A stretch of DNA of 64,000 nt, from contig NZ_JACEOL010000001.1 in assembly GCF_013868055.1 (NCBI RefSeq), positions 1 through 64,000 on the forward strand, given 5' to 3'. The notes below the pieces were generated by a model, which was not told the origin of the DNA, did no database searches, and worked only from the letters and a program-made list of their open reading frames with translations. This DNA is from Thermoactinomyces mirandus. GTDB taxonomy: Bacteria; Bacillota; Bacilli; Thermoactinomycetales; Thermoactinomycetaceae. Each line of letters begins with the position of its first letter. The first letter of the stretch is position 1. Both the position numbers and the translations under genes were made by a program. Positions 57,176 to 64,000 of the stretch are shown here, piece after piece.

Positions 57176-57733
57176 CTAAACCGTAGGCAGCGTGATTCCT
57201 TTCTGGAATTGATACTTTCCTTGTTTTACCCGATAAGAAACCTCACATACCTCATCACTTTCCAGAAAGAGGATCTGGCAAAGCCCCTCATTGGAATAGA
57301 TTTTGGCCGGCAAAGGTGTAGTGTTGGAGATTTCCAGCGTCACATAACCTTCCCATCCCGGTTCAAGCGGAGTAACATTGGTAATAATGCCGCAGCGGGC
57401 ATAGGTAGATTTCCCGACACAAATCGCCAGCACGTTTTCCGGGATCCGGAAATATTCCACCGACCGCGCCAGGCCAAAGGAATTGGGAGGGATGATACAC
57501 ACATCCCCCTGATAATCCACAAACGAATTGAAATCAATTTTTTTGGGATCGATCACTGAATTCAAGGCATTATGGAAAATCTTGTATTCATCCGAAACAC
57601 GCAAATCATATCCATAACTGCTCAAACCATAACTGACCGCTTCACCCTTTCCGACATTCCGATCAATAAATGGTTCAATCATTCCATGTTTTTCTGCCAT
57701 TTCACGTATCCATTTGTCTGATTTGATCGTCAT
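57176..57733 (-). CDS. dcd: dCTP deaminase
   Basis: Converts dCTP to dUTP (or, in the bifunctional group, to dUMP) in thymidylate supply; trimeric dUTPase-fold enzyme of 185 aa. Seen: [48 protein letters not shown] and [20 protein letters not shown] with the catalytic Glu. ATG at 57733 follows AGAAGGGG. It lies next to comEC, in the region where Bacillus has comEB, a dCMP deaminase, so a functional substitute for deoxycytidylate deamination occupies the locus. Confidence 0.96.
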   Translation of the reverse strand: MTIKSDKWIREMAEKHGMIEPFIDRNVGKGEAVSYGLSSYGYDLRVSDEYKIFHNALNSVIDPKKIDFNSFVDYQGDVCIIPPNSFGLARSVEYFRIPENVLAICVGKSTYARCGIITNVTPLEPGWEGYVTLEISNTTPLPAKIYSNEGLCQILFLESDEVCEVSYRVKQGKYQFQKGITLPTV

Positions 57734-57821
57734 TGTTATAAGAACCCCTTCTAACTCTGTTTTTTCTTTCTCATTTTACATGATGATGGCAGAAAGAAAA
57801 ATGTCCCCTTTTGGAGGCGAA

Positions 57822-58982
57822 TTATTTTCCAGCAAAAGAAACGGTCACTTTTCTGTCAATGGCTTGTGCCAAGTCCGCGATCAGATCATCGGAATTTTCC
57901 AGTCCGGCAGAGAACCTCAACAATCCGTCGGTAATTCCGTGCCTTTTTCTTATCACGGGGGGAACAGAAGCATGCGACATTCTGACAGGATATGACAAAA
58001 TGCTTTCTACGGCTCCCAGACTTACGGCAACGATTGGCAGCCGGACGCGTTTCAGGATCTGCTCCGCCTTTTCCCTGTTGCCCACATCAAAAGAGAGGAC
58101 CGCCCCGTGTCCGCTGGCCTGTTTACAATGCAAAGAGTGGCCTTCATGTGAGGGCAGGCCGGTATAATATACCTTTTTCACATCGGGATGCCGTTCCAGC
58201 CATAAAGCAATTTTTTCCGCATTTCTGGTGGAACACTCCATCCTGGCCTGTAATGTTTTCAGCCCCCTGAGCAGTAACCATGAGTCATGGACACCCAAAA
58301 TGGCCCCAAAATCATTTTGCAGCCGTCCCACCTGTTCAGCCAGTCCCTTGTCCCTGACCACTACCAATCCGGCCACAACGTCGCTGTGGCCGCCGATAAA
58401 CTTGGTGGCACTGTGGATGACAATATCCGCTCCCAATAGCAGTGGACGCTGATAACAGGGACTTAACATCGTATTGTCCACAATGGTTAACAGCCGATGC
58501 GCCTTTGCGAGTTGGGAAATGACGCGCAAATTGCTGACTTTCAGAAGAGGATTGGAAGGAGTTTCAACATATATGGCTTTGGTGGCCGGCCGAATTGCCT
58601 GTATGATCTGGTCGATTTGAGTGGTGTCCACAAAAGTTGACTCAATCCCCAGTCGCTGAAACACCCGGGTCAATACCCGATAGGTTCCGCCATAAACATC
58701 CCGCGACACAATGAGGTGATCTCCGCGCGAGAATAACAGAAACACCGTTGAGACCGCTGCCATGCCGGAAGCAAAAGCAAAACCTTTACAGCCTGATTCC
58801 AGTTTGGCAATCGTATTTTCCAGCGCCTGACGAGTGGGATTGCCCGAGCGGCTGTAATCAAACTGGCCAGGCTGATCAATCTGCTGATGAAAAGTTGAGG
58901 TTTGGTAAAGGGGAATGCTGGCCGCTCCTGTCACCGGATCAATTTCGTTTCCATTGTGCAAAAGCCTTGTCTCAAAATACAT
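57822..58982 (-). CDS. metC: cystathionine beta-lyase-like PLP enzyme
   Basis: Cys/Met-metabolism PLP enzyme, 386 aa, second gene of the metI-metC pair. PLP lysine K194 in HSATKFIGGHSDVVAG; YSRSGNPTRQALE and ASGMAAVSTVFLL are family signatures; SLGAVESILSYPVRMSHASV marks the substrate-binding C-terminal domain. By position and similarity it should cleave cystathionine to homocysteine; specificity within this superfamily cannot be fixed from sequence alone. ATG at 58982 follows AAAGGAGGA, 14 bases after metI. Confidence 0.93.
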   Translation of the reverse strand: MYFETRLLHNGNEIDPVTGAASIPLYQTSTFHQQIDQPGQFDYSRSGNPTRQALENTIAKLESGCKGFAFASGMAAVSTVFLLFSRGDHLIVSRDVYGGTYRVLTRVFQRLGIESTFVDTTQIDQIIQAIRPATKAIYVETPSNPLLKVSNLRVISQLAKAHRLLTIVDNTMLSPCYQRPLLLGADIVIHSATKFIGGHSDVVAGLVVVRDKGLAEQVGRLQNDFGAILGVHDSWLLLRGLKTLQARMECSTRNAEKIALWLERHPDVKKVYYTGLPSHEGHSLHCKQASGHGAVLSFDVGNREKAEQILKRVRLPIVAVSLGAVESILSYPVRMSHASVPPVIRKRHGITDGLLRFSAGLENSDDLIADLAQAIDRKVTVSFAGK

Positions 58983-58996
58983 GTTTGTTCCTCCTT

Positions 58997-60151
58997 TTAT
59001 TTCCAGCCAGTTTGGATGGCTGCCTGCTCCAACGCCTGATCAAGATCGGAAACCAAATCATCAATATGTTCAATCCCTGCGGACAATCGCAACAAACGGT
59101 CACAAACCCCCGTTTTTTCCCGGATTGCCGCAGGAACATCGGCATGAGTCTGCGTTGCGGGATATGTCAGCAAACTCTCCACACCCCCAAGACTCTCCGT
59201 AAATGCAATCACTTTCAAATTTTTCAGGAAATGCGGCACCTGGCCGGCATCCTTCACCCGGAATGAAATCATGCCACCATATCCCCTGGCCTGTTCGTCC
59301 AGGATTTTTTTCCCGGCCGGGTCAAGAGACGGATAGAACACCTTATCCACCAGCCGGTGTCTTGCCAGAAAATCTGCCAGAAGCTGTGCATTTTGCTGAT
59401 GTTTCTGCATGCGAAGCGCCAACGTTTTCATTCCTCTCATCAACAACCAGGAATCAAGCGGTCCCAATGTTGCCCCGATTGAATTCTGGACAAACCGGAT
59501 TCGTTCCGCCAATTCCTTTTCTTTTGCCACAATAAGACCTGCCAGTACATCATTGTGCCCTCCCAGATATTTGGTAGCACTATGGACAACAATATCGGCC
59601 CCCAGTAAGAGAGGCTGCTGGAAATATGGAGTCATGAACGTATTGTCTGCAATGACGCACAGCCCCTGTTTCTTTGCCCATTGGCAGATCGCTTTCAAAT
59701 CGATGACCCGCATGAGCGGATTGGTCGGGGATTCGATGAAAATCCCCCGGGTATTTGGCTGAAGCGCCTTTTCCACTTCCTCAGGATTGCGTAAGTCGAC
59801 AAAAGTAAAGGATAAACCGTAATGGGACAATACTTTCTGAAACAGGCGGTAGGTTCCGCCATACAAGTCAATTGAAACAATAAAATGATCCCCCTTTTTA
59901 AACAGACCCATTACCGTATGAATGGCTGCCATGCCGGAACTGCACGCAAACCCCTCGTCACCGCCTTCCAGACGGGCAATGCTTTCTTCAAGTACATCGC
60001 GCGTCGGGTTTGCCGTTCTCGCATAGTCATAGCCGGTGCTTCCCCCGGATCTATGTTCATAAGCAGTTGAAAAATATACCGGAAAACTGACAGCGCCAGT
60101 TCCTGTTTCCTTTTTCGTGCCGATTTGAGCCAGTCTTGTTTCCAATCTCAT
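58997..60151 (-). CDS. metI: cystathionine gamma-synthase/O-acetylhomoserine thiolyase
   Basis: PLP enzyme (384 aa) that joins cysteine to O-acetylhomoserine to give cystathionine, first transsulfuration step; some members use sulfide directly. PLP lysine K194 in HSATKYLGGHNDVLAG, YARTANPTRDVLEE, CSSGMAAIHTVM and SLGGVESLLTYPATQTH. ATG at 60151 follows AGGAGGGG. Transcribed under an S-box riboswitch, so repressed when SAM is plentiful. The two paralogues are about equal in length and overlap in motif set, consistent with B. subtilis metI-metC. Confidence 0.94.
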   Translation of the reverse strand: MRLETRLAQIGTKKETGTGAVSFPVYFSTAYEHRSGGSTGYDYARTANPTRDVLEESIARLEGGDEGFACSSGMAAIHTVMGLFKKGDHFIVSIDLYGGTYRLFQKVLSHYGLSFTFVDLRNPEEVEKALQPNTRGIFIESPTNPLMRVIDLKAICQWAKKQGLCVIADNTFMTPYFQQPLLLGADIVVHSATKYLGGHNDVLAGLIVAKEKELAERIRFVQNSIGATLGPLDSWLLMRGMKTLALRMQKHQQNAQLLADFLARHRLVDKVFYPSLDPAGKKILDEQARGYGGMISFRVKDAGQVPHFLKNLKVIAFTESLGGVESLLTYPATQTHADVPAAIREKTGVCDRLLRLSAGIEHIDDLVSDLDQALEQAAIQTGWK

Positions 60152-60180
60152 GGATGTTCCCCTCCTGATGTTGATCAATG

Positions 60181-60218
60181 TAAAAAGCCCCTTCTGCAAT
60201 AAGAGAAGAGGCTTTTTA
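60181..60218 (-). terminator. S-box terminator
   Basis: AAAAGCCTCTTCT pairs with GCAGAAGGGGCTTTTT on the minus strand; ends the metI leader when SAM is bound. Confidence 0.85.
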
Positions 60219-60240
60219 TCCCGGTCAAGTCAGCTTCTTC

Positions 60241-60355
60241 CCTTATCTCTCAGAAACACAAGGCTTTCTGCAGGAATTAGCACCTTCCGGTGAATTGCCA
60301 CCGAGGTTGCCGGGCTTCATCGGGCCAGTCCCTCCGCCGCTCTGGATAAGAGAAA
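60241..60355 (-). promoter_or_regulatory. SAM-I (S-box) riboswitch aptamer
   Basis: Canonical order on the minus strand: CTCTTATCCAGAG, GGCGGAGGGACTGGCCCGAT, GAAGCCCGGCAACC, GGTGCTAATTCC and the closing CTGAGAGATAAG that pairs with the 5' CTTATC to form P1. It controls metI-metC. Confidence 0.98.
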
Positions 60356-60392
60356 TTTCATAAACATATTCTGTTAACATAATTTTAAAACA

Positions 60393-60420
60393 ATTATATT
60401 TGTTCTCCCGAAAAAGTCAA
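60393..60420 (-). promoter_or_regulatory. sigma-A promoter of metI-metC
   Basis: TTGACT (60415-60420) and TATAAT (60393-60398), spacer 16 bases, upstream of the S-box. Confidence 0.8.
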
Positions 60421-60454
60421 GTTTTATATCAATATTGAAAGAAATGACACTTCA

Positions 60455-60484
60455 TTGATTTTGCGCAATCTTATCCATTACAAT
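60455..60484 (+). promoter_or_regulatory. possible promoter of rocD
   Basis: TTGATT (60455-60460) and TACAAT (60479-60484) with an 18-base spacer, about 45 bases before the rocD start. No clear sigma-54 type promoter such as drives rocD in B. subtilis is seen. Confidence 0.5.
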
Positions 60485-60528
60485 GGATTTGAACAGTCGG
60501 AAACTTAATTATACAGGGGGTAATGCCG

Positions 60529-61722
60529 GTGTCAAAAAATCAAGCGATCATTGACCTAACAGCCAAATACGGAGCCAACAACTATTACCCGTTGCCCATT
60601 GTCATTTCGAAAGCGGAGGGAATCTGGGTCGAAGATGCCGATGGAAACCGGTACATGGACATGTTAAGCGCTTACTCTGCGCTGAACCACGGACATCGCC
60701 ATCCACGTCTCATCCAGGCATTAAAAGAACAAGCCGACAAGGTTACACTTACTTCCCGCGCATTTCATAACGATCAACTGGGCATTTTTTATGAAAAAGT
60801 GTCAAAATTGACTGGAAAAGAAATGGTATTACCCATGAATACCGGTGCCGAAGCTGTTGAAACTGCTCTCAAAGCGGTACGGCGCTGGGCCTACGATGTT
60901 AAAAAAGTTCCTGACAATCATGCTGAAATTATAGTTTGCACAGAAAATTTTCACGGACGAACCATTACAGCTGTTTCCCTGTCGTCGAATGATGAATACA
61001 AGCGCGGCTTTGGCCCGCTGACTCCGGGTTTCAAAGTTATTCCTTACGGCAATATCGAAGCGCTTACAAATGCGATCACACCGAACACCGCAGCTTTCCT
61101 TCTCGAACCGGTTCAGGGAGAAGCAGGTGTTATTGTTCCGCCGGAGGGGTATCTGAAAGAAGCCTTTGAAATTTGCAGGAAGAACGATGTTTTGTTTGTT
61201 GCCGATGAAATCCAGACCGGTTTTGGCCGGACAGGGCAGCTTTTTGCATGCGATTGGGAAAATGTAAAGCCGGATATGTATATTATGGGAAAAGCCCTGG
61301 GCGGAGGAGTCATACCCATCTCCGCCGTTGCTGCTGACCGGGAAATCCTTGGTGTATTTGAACCTGGCTCTCACGGTTCCACCTTCGGGGGAAATCCGCT
61401 TGCCTGTGCTGTGGCTATTGCAGCAATGGATGTTTTGATGGAAGAGGAACTGCCAAAACGGTCACGGGAGCTTGGCGAATATTTTATCAAGGAACTCCGC
61501 AAAATCAATCACCCGGCCATTAAAAAAGTGCGCGGAAAAGGCCTGTTTATTGGCATGGAACTTTATGAACCGGCACGCCCGTATTGCGAAGCCCTGATGA
61601 AGGAAGGACTGCTGTGCAAGGAAACGCACGAAAACACGATTCGCTTTGCACCTCCTCTGATCATTACCAGGGAAGAACTGGATATGGCCCTGGAAAAAGT
61701 GCGCAAAGTGATGAGCAGATAA
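60529..61722 (+). CDS. rocD: ornithine aminotransferase
   Basis: PLP enzyme that converts ornithine and 2-oxoglutarate to glutamate-5-semialdehyde and glutamate, in arginine/ornithine breakdown or proline synthesis. The 397-aa protein has [32 protein letters not shown] and PLP lysine about 255 in [15 protein letters not shown]; the [14 protein letters not shown] segment is typical of RocD. I prefer the GTG at 60529, eight bases after AGGGGG; an ATG two codons upstream is too near. Stands alone on the plus strand with its own terminator; no other roc genes nearby. Confidence 0.95.
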   Translation: MSKNQAIIDLTAKYGANNYYPLPIVISKAEGIWVEDADGNRYMDMLSAYSALNHGHRHPRLIQALKEQADKVTLTSRAFHNDQLGIFYEKVSKLTGKEMVLPMNTGAEAVETALKAVRRWAYDVKKVPDNHAEIIVCTENFHGRTITAVSLSSNDEYKRGFGPLTPGFKVIPYGNIEALTNAITPNTAAFLLEPVQGEAGVIVPPEGYLKEAFEICRKNDVLFVADEIQTGFGRTGQLFACDWENVKPDMYIMGKALGGGVIPISAVAADREILGVFEPGSHGSTFGGNPLACAVAIAAMDVLMEEELPKRSRELGEYFIKELRKINHPAIKKVRGKGLFIGMELYEPARPYCEALMKEGLLCKETHENTIRFAPPLIITREELDMALEKVRKVMSR

Positions 61723-61736
61723 TCATGCTTCTATCA

Positions 61737-61772
61737 AGCGGAATCTGATGTTCCACCAGATCCCGCTTTTCT
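61737..61772 (+). terminator. terminator of rocD
   Basis: AAGCGGAATCTG and CAGATCCCGCTT arms followed by TT on the plus strand; may also serve comEA from the other side. Confidence 0.75.
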
Positions 61773-61773
61773 G

Positions 61774-62421
61774 TTATGACAGGATGATCTGGTCTCTAAA
61801 CTGATCCAGCATTTTTTCCCCAATTCCCGGAACCTTTGCAATTTCGTCCACACTTGAAAAAGGGCCATTTTCTTCACGGTAGCGCATAATGGCCTGCGCC
61901 TTTTTGGGCCCTATTCCATCAAGCTGCTCCAACTCTTCCGCTGTCGCTGTATTAATGTTGATCTTGCCTGTCTTTTCACTGCCATCCGCGGGAATCGACT
62001 GTCCTGTCCAGGCACTCCCGTTCACCTCCTCCCCCTTTTTGGCAACATACACCACTTTTCCGTCTGACAGGCGCTCAGCCAAGTTCACTCTCATCAGATC
62101 CGCTTGCGGCAAAGTTCCCCCGGCCATCCCAATGGCGTCATGAACACGTGAATTCCTGTCAAGCCGATATATTCCCGGTTTTCTAACAGCCCCTTTCACA
62201 TCGACAACCACCCATTTTTCCTCCCCGAACGAAGAGGATTGCTCCGGCTTCCGTTCAGTAACCACAGGTTGATAAGGAGTTAGTGGCGTTTCGGAAGCTT
62301 GCGCCGGTTCTCCCTGCCGCCACAGGAAATACAGGCAGATAACCAGAGCCAGTCCCAATCCCGCCGACACAAGGACCAGCTTCTTTTCAAGCGATGTCAA
62401 ATCCCATTCCCACTGGACCAT
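61774..62421 (-). CDS. comEA: competence DNA-binding protein ComEA
   Basis: Membrane-anchored double-stranded DNA receptor of transformation, 215 aa. One N-terminal span (KLVLVSAGLGLALVICLYFL, about 13-33), a flexible Pro/Glu/Ser linker, an SLBB domain (VVVDVKGAVRKPGIYRL, VVYVAKKG) and a C-terminal helix-hairpin-helix domain (INTATAEELEQLDGIGPKKA, VDEIAKVPGIGEKML). ATG at 62421 follows GAGAGGGTGG. TTGACA at about 62481-62486 could be its -35. ComEC is 4.8 kb downstream. Confidence 0.95.
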   Translation of the reverse strand: MVQWEWDLTSLEKKLVLVSAGLGLALVICLYFLWRQGEPAQASETPLTPYQPVVTERKPEQSSSFGEEKWVVVDVKGAVRKPGIYRLDRNSRVHDAIGMAGGTLPQADLMRVNLAERLSDGKVVYVAKKGEEVNGSAWTGQSIPADGSEKTGKININTATAEELEQLDGIGPKKAQAIMRYREENGPFSSVDEIAKVPGIGEKMLDQFRDQIILS

Positions 62422-62522
62422 ACTTCCACCCTCTCACGATTGACAAAAATAGCCATGATTTAACAAACAATTCCATAAACCTGTCAAAAATCCTCTTTAA
62501 TTCATTGAAAAAAAGACAATGT

Positions 62523-63908
62523 TCAGGACTCCGTCTGGTCTTCTGATTCACGGATTTTTTCCAGGATTCTGACCGTTCCCTGTCCTCCATCTACCACAAT
62601 CCGATCGCCTGTCACAAGCTTTGCTGTGGCATCCCCGCATCCGACTACAACCGGAATGCCAAGTTCTCTTGCCACAATAGCAGCGTGGGACAAGGGAGCC
62701 CCTACATCCGTCACAATTGCGGCAGCTTTGGGAAAAAGCGGCGTCCAGCCAATGTTGGTTGTGGATGTCACCAGGATTTCCCCCGGCTGGAGCTGGTCTC
62801 CATCTTCCGGCCTAGTAAGAATCCGCCCATTCCTTCGGCCTTGACCTGTTAAAGGGATAGACGGGAAAACTTGTTTTTTCCGGGACCTGTCCGAAAAAAG
62901 TGCCCGACAATTTCAGGGCAGACCCGATACTGATACCAAACAGTGCATAGGCAGAAACCTTCCGGCTTAAATTGGTGTAGATTCTCCCGCATATATTGCC
63001 CGACCAAATATAATAGCCCCTGTCAAACGTTGTTTCCTGGTCAAGCATTCTGATCAGGCTCCAGGTAAAAGGGGTAATCACGTCTGGAACGGCTTCTTCA
63101 ATATTGGTATTTACCCACAATTCGTCTCCTGTCAGTGAGTCATTGATCTCATACTTGTCCAGGTTCCCGGGAACAATGTGGTGATGGGCCTGGCCTGAAG
63201 CAAAACCAATTTTTTATCTGCAACAGCCCATTCGAGATCCAGGGGAAGCCCCTGCTTTCTTTCAAGGCTTGCCGCATACCGGTACAGTTTCCGGGAATAC
63301 TTTTTAAACTCAGCCGGTCCCCGATATGATCCGCTCGGCCTGATTAATATAAATTCATACGGATTGGCTTCGCCTGACACCAGTTGTTCGCCCAGGCCAT
63401 GTACATAATTGCCGGCCATGTTCTGGCGGCTTCCCGTAATTGGATCTGCCGTAAACAGCACACCTGAAATTTCGGGTTGTACCATCAATTGGACAACCAC
63501 GGAAAGCTGATAGGATTCATCCATTCCCTGCGCCAGACTGTATGCTTTTACCCGTTTTTGAAAAACGGTATGAACGGCATCCAGAATTTCTTCATCCGTC
63601 TTTACACCAAGGACCGTTTCAAATTCTCCGGCGTAGGATGCCCGGGCCGAATCCTCGCTTAAGGCAGAAGATCTTACCGCAAACCGGGAACTAACCTCAC
63701 GCTTTCTCATTTTGGTTAAACAAGCCCTAATTTCTTCCACTGCGGCTTCAGTCAGTCTTTCGTTTTGAAAGGCTGCGGGAAAGATAATAAAACCATCCGG
63801 AACAGGATATCCTTCCTGAACCATTCTTGCCAGCATACTTCCCTTGCCGCCGGCCAAATCCCGGAACTCCGGCCTGAACTCTTTAAAAGTTATCACTGTC
63901 TGTTTCAT
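62523..63908 (-). pseudogene. decayed PEP synthase/rifampin phosphotransferase-like gene
   Basis: Remains of an ATP-grasp plus phosphohistidine enzyme. The N-terminal ATP-grasp part is intact to residue about 259 (KGSMLARMVQEGYPVPDGFI, RFAVRSSALSEDSA, GVLFTADPITGSRQNMAGNY, VLLQARPITTLFPG), then a one-base frameshift at CCCGGG near 63166 leads to a stop at 63132. The next frame resumes with NLDKYEINDSLTGDELWVNT and TPFTWSLIRMLDQETTF; roughly 350 residues of the usual protein are then missing, and after a second frameshift near 62860 the C-terminal swivelling domain (GEILVTSTTNIGWTPLFPKA, GAPLSHAAIVARELGIPVVV with the catalytic His) follows. Normal members have 830-890 aa. ATG at 63908 follows GGGGAG. 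Confidence 0.85.
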
Positions 63909-64000
63909 GTCAATTCTCCCCTTGACTTTGGATACCATACCGTACCATGGCAAGAAAGGAATTTCGCTCTTTGAGAAAACGTTGAAAATACGACCTGTTC

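Noticed and set aside
57822-60151. Recent tandem duplication of one PLP gene
   Set aside because: The two products align in motifs but differ widely throughout; they fit the old metI and metC paralogues under an S-box.
62812-63120. Separate 102-aa and 82-aa genes left of the ATP-grasp ORF
   Set aside because: Their sequences are consecutive pieces of one PEP synthase/Rph-type protein in shifted frames, so they are parts of a pseudogene.

Overview
The window is a low-to-moderate GC segment of a spore-forming Firmicute chromosome, almost certainly an aerobic Bacillales. Evidence is the spore gene set (gpr, spoIIP, yqfC, yqfD, an alpha/beta-type SASP), the T-box and S-box riboswitches, the B. 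subtilis-like gene order (comE - holA - rpsT/gpr - spoIIP - yqxA - lepA - hemW - hrcA operon - prmA - rsmE - mtaB - yqeY/rpsU - nfeD/floA - yqfC/yqfD - phoH - pgpH - ybeY - dgkA - era - recO - glyQS - ccpN - ppsR - dnaG - sigA - trmK - yqfO - rnpB) and a phenylpyruvate/fatty-acid catabolic block. A class A RNase P RNA and an archaeal-like chaperonin inside the dnaK operon point away from Bacillus itself towards a deeper Bacillales lineage such as Alicyclobacillaceae (Effusibacillus/Tumebacillus-like); this placement is inference.

Layout, left to right; nearly everything is on the minus strand, so transcription runs right to left. 1-2.9 kb: small unknown protein, RNase P RNA, yqfO, trmK. 3.1-9.5 kb: an insertion relative to B. 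subtilis with a secreted M1 peptidase, a frameshifted 4-hydroxyphenylpyruvate dioxygenase, a GNAT, and an acyl-CoA ligase/acyl-CoA dehydrogenase pair. 9.7-17.2 kb: sigA, dnaG, then ppdK with its regulator ppsR and the gluconeogenesis repressor ccpN. 17.8-21.1 kb: T-box-controlled glyQS. 21.1-29.3 kb: recO, yqzL, era, dgkA, ybeY, pgpH, phoH, yqfD, yqfC and a SASP gene. 29.4-34.6 kb: floA/NfeD, yqeY, rpsU, hit, and a small plus-strand island (unknown protein plus Na/Pi-type transporter). 34.6-45.4 kb: mtaB, rsmE, prmA and the heat-shock operon hrcA-chaperonin-grpE-dnaK-dnaJ behind a perfect CIRCE element, then hemW. 45.4-54.5 kb: lepA, yqxA, spoIIP, gpr, rpsT, trpS (T-box), holA, and an ECF sigma/anti-sigma pair. 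54.5-62.4 kb: comEC and comEA, separated by dcd, the S-box-controlled metI-metC pair and rocD. 62.5-63.9 kb: the wreck of a PEP-synthase/rifampin-phosphotransferase-like gene.

Themes: translation and ribosome maturation (rpsU, rpsT, glyQS, trpS, lepA, prmA, rsmE, mtaB, trmK, era, ybeY), sporulation and germination (a SASP and the protease that degrades it both lie here), central carbon switching (ccpN, ppsR, ppdK), competence (comEA/comEC) and protein folding. The most interesting observations are the group III (archaeal-like) chaperonin replacing or supplementing GroEL inside the HrcA regulon, an A7 slippery run that splits HPPD into two reading frames, a ccpN gene without any ATG/GTG/TTG start, class A rather than class B RNase P RNA, an anti-sigma factor without zinc ligands, and a nested inverted-repeat structure in the otherwise empty ccpN-glyS gap. 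I saw no tRNA, rRNA, CRISPR array, insertion sequence or prophage.
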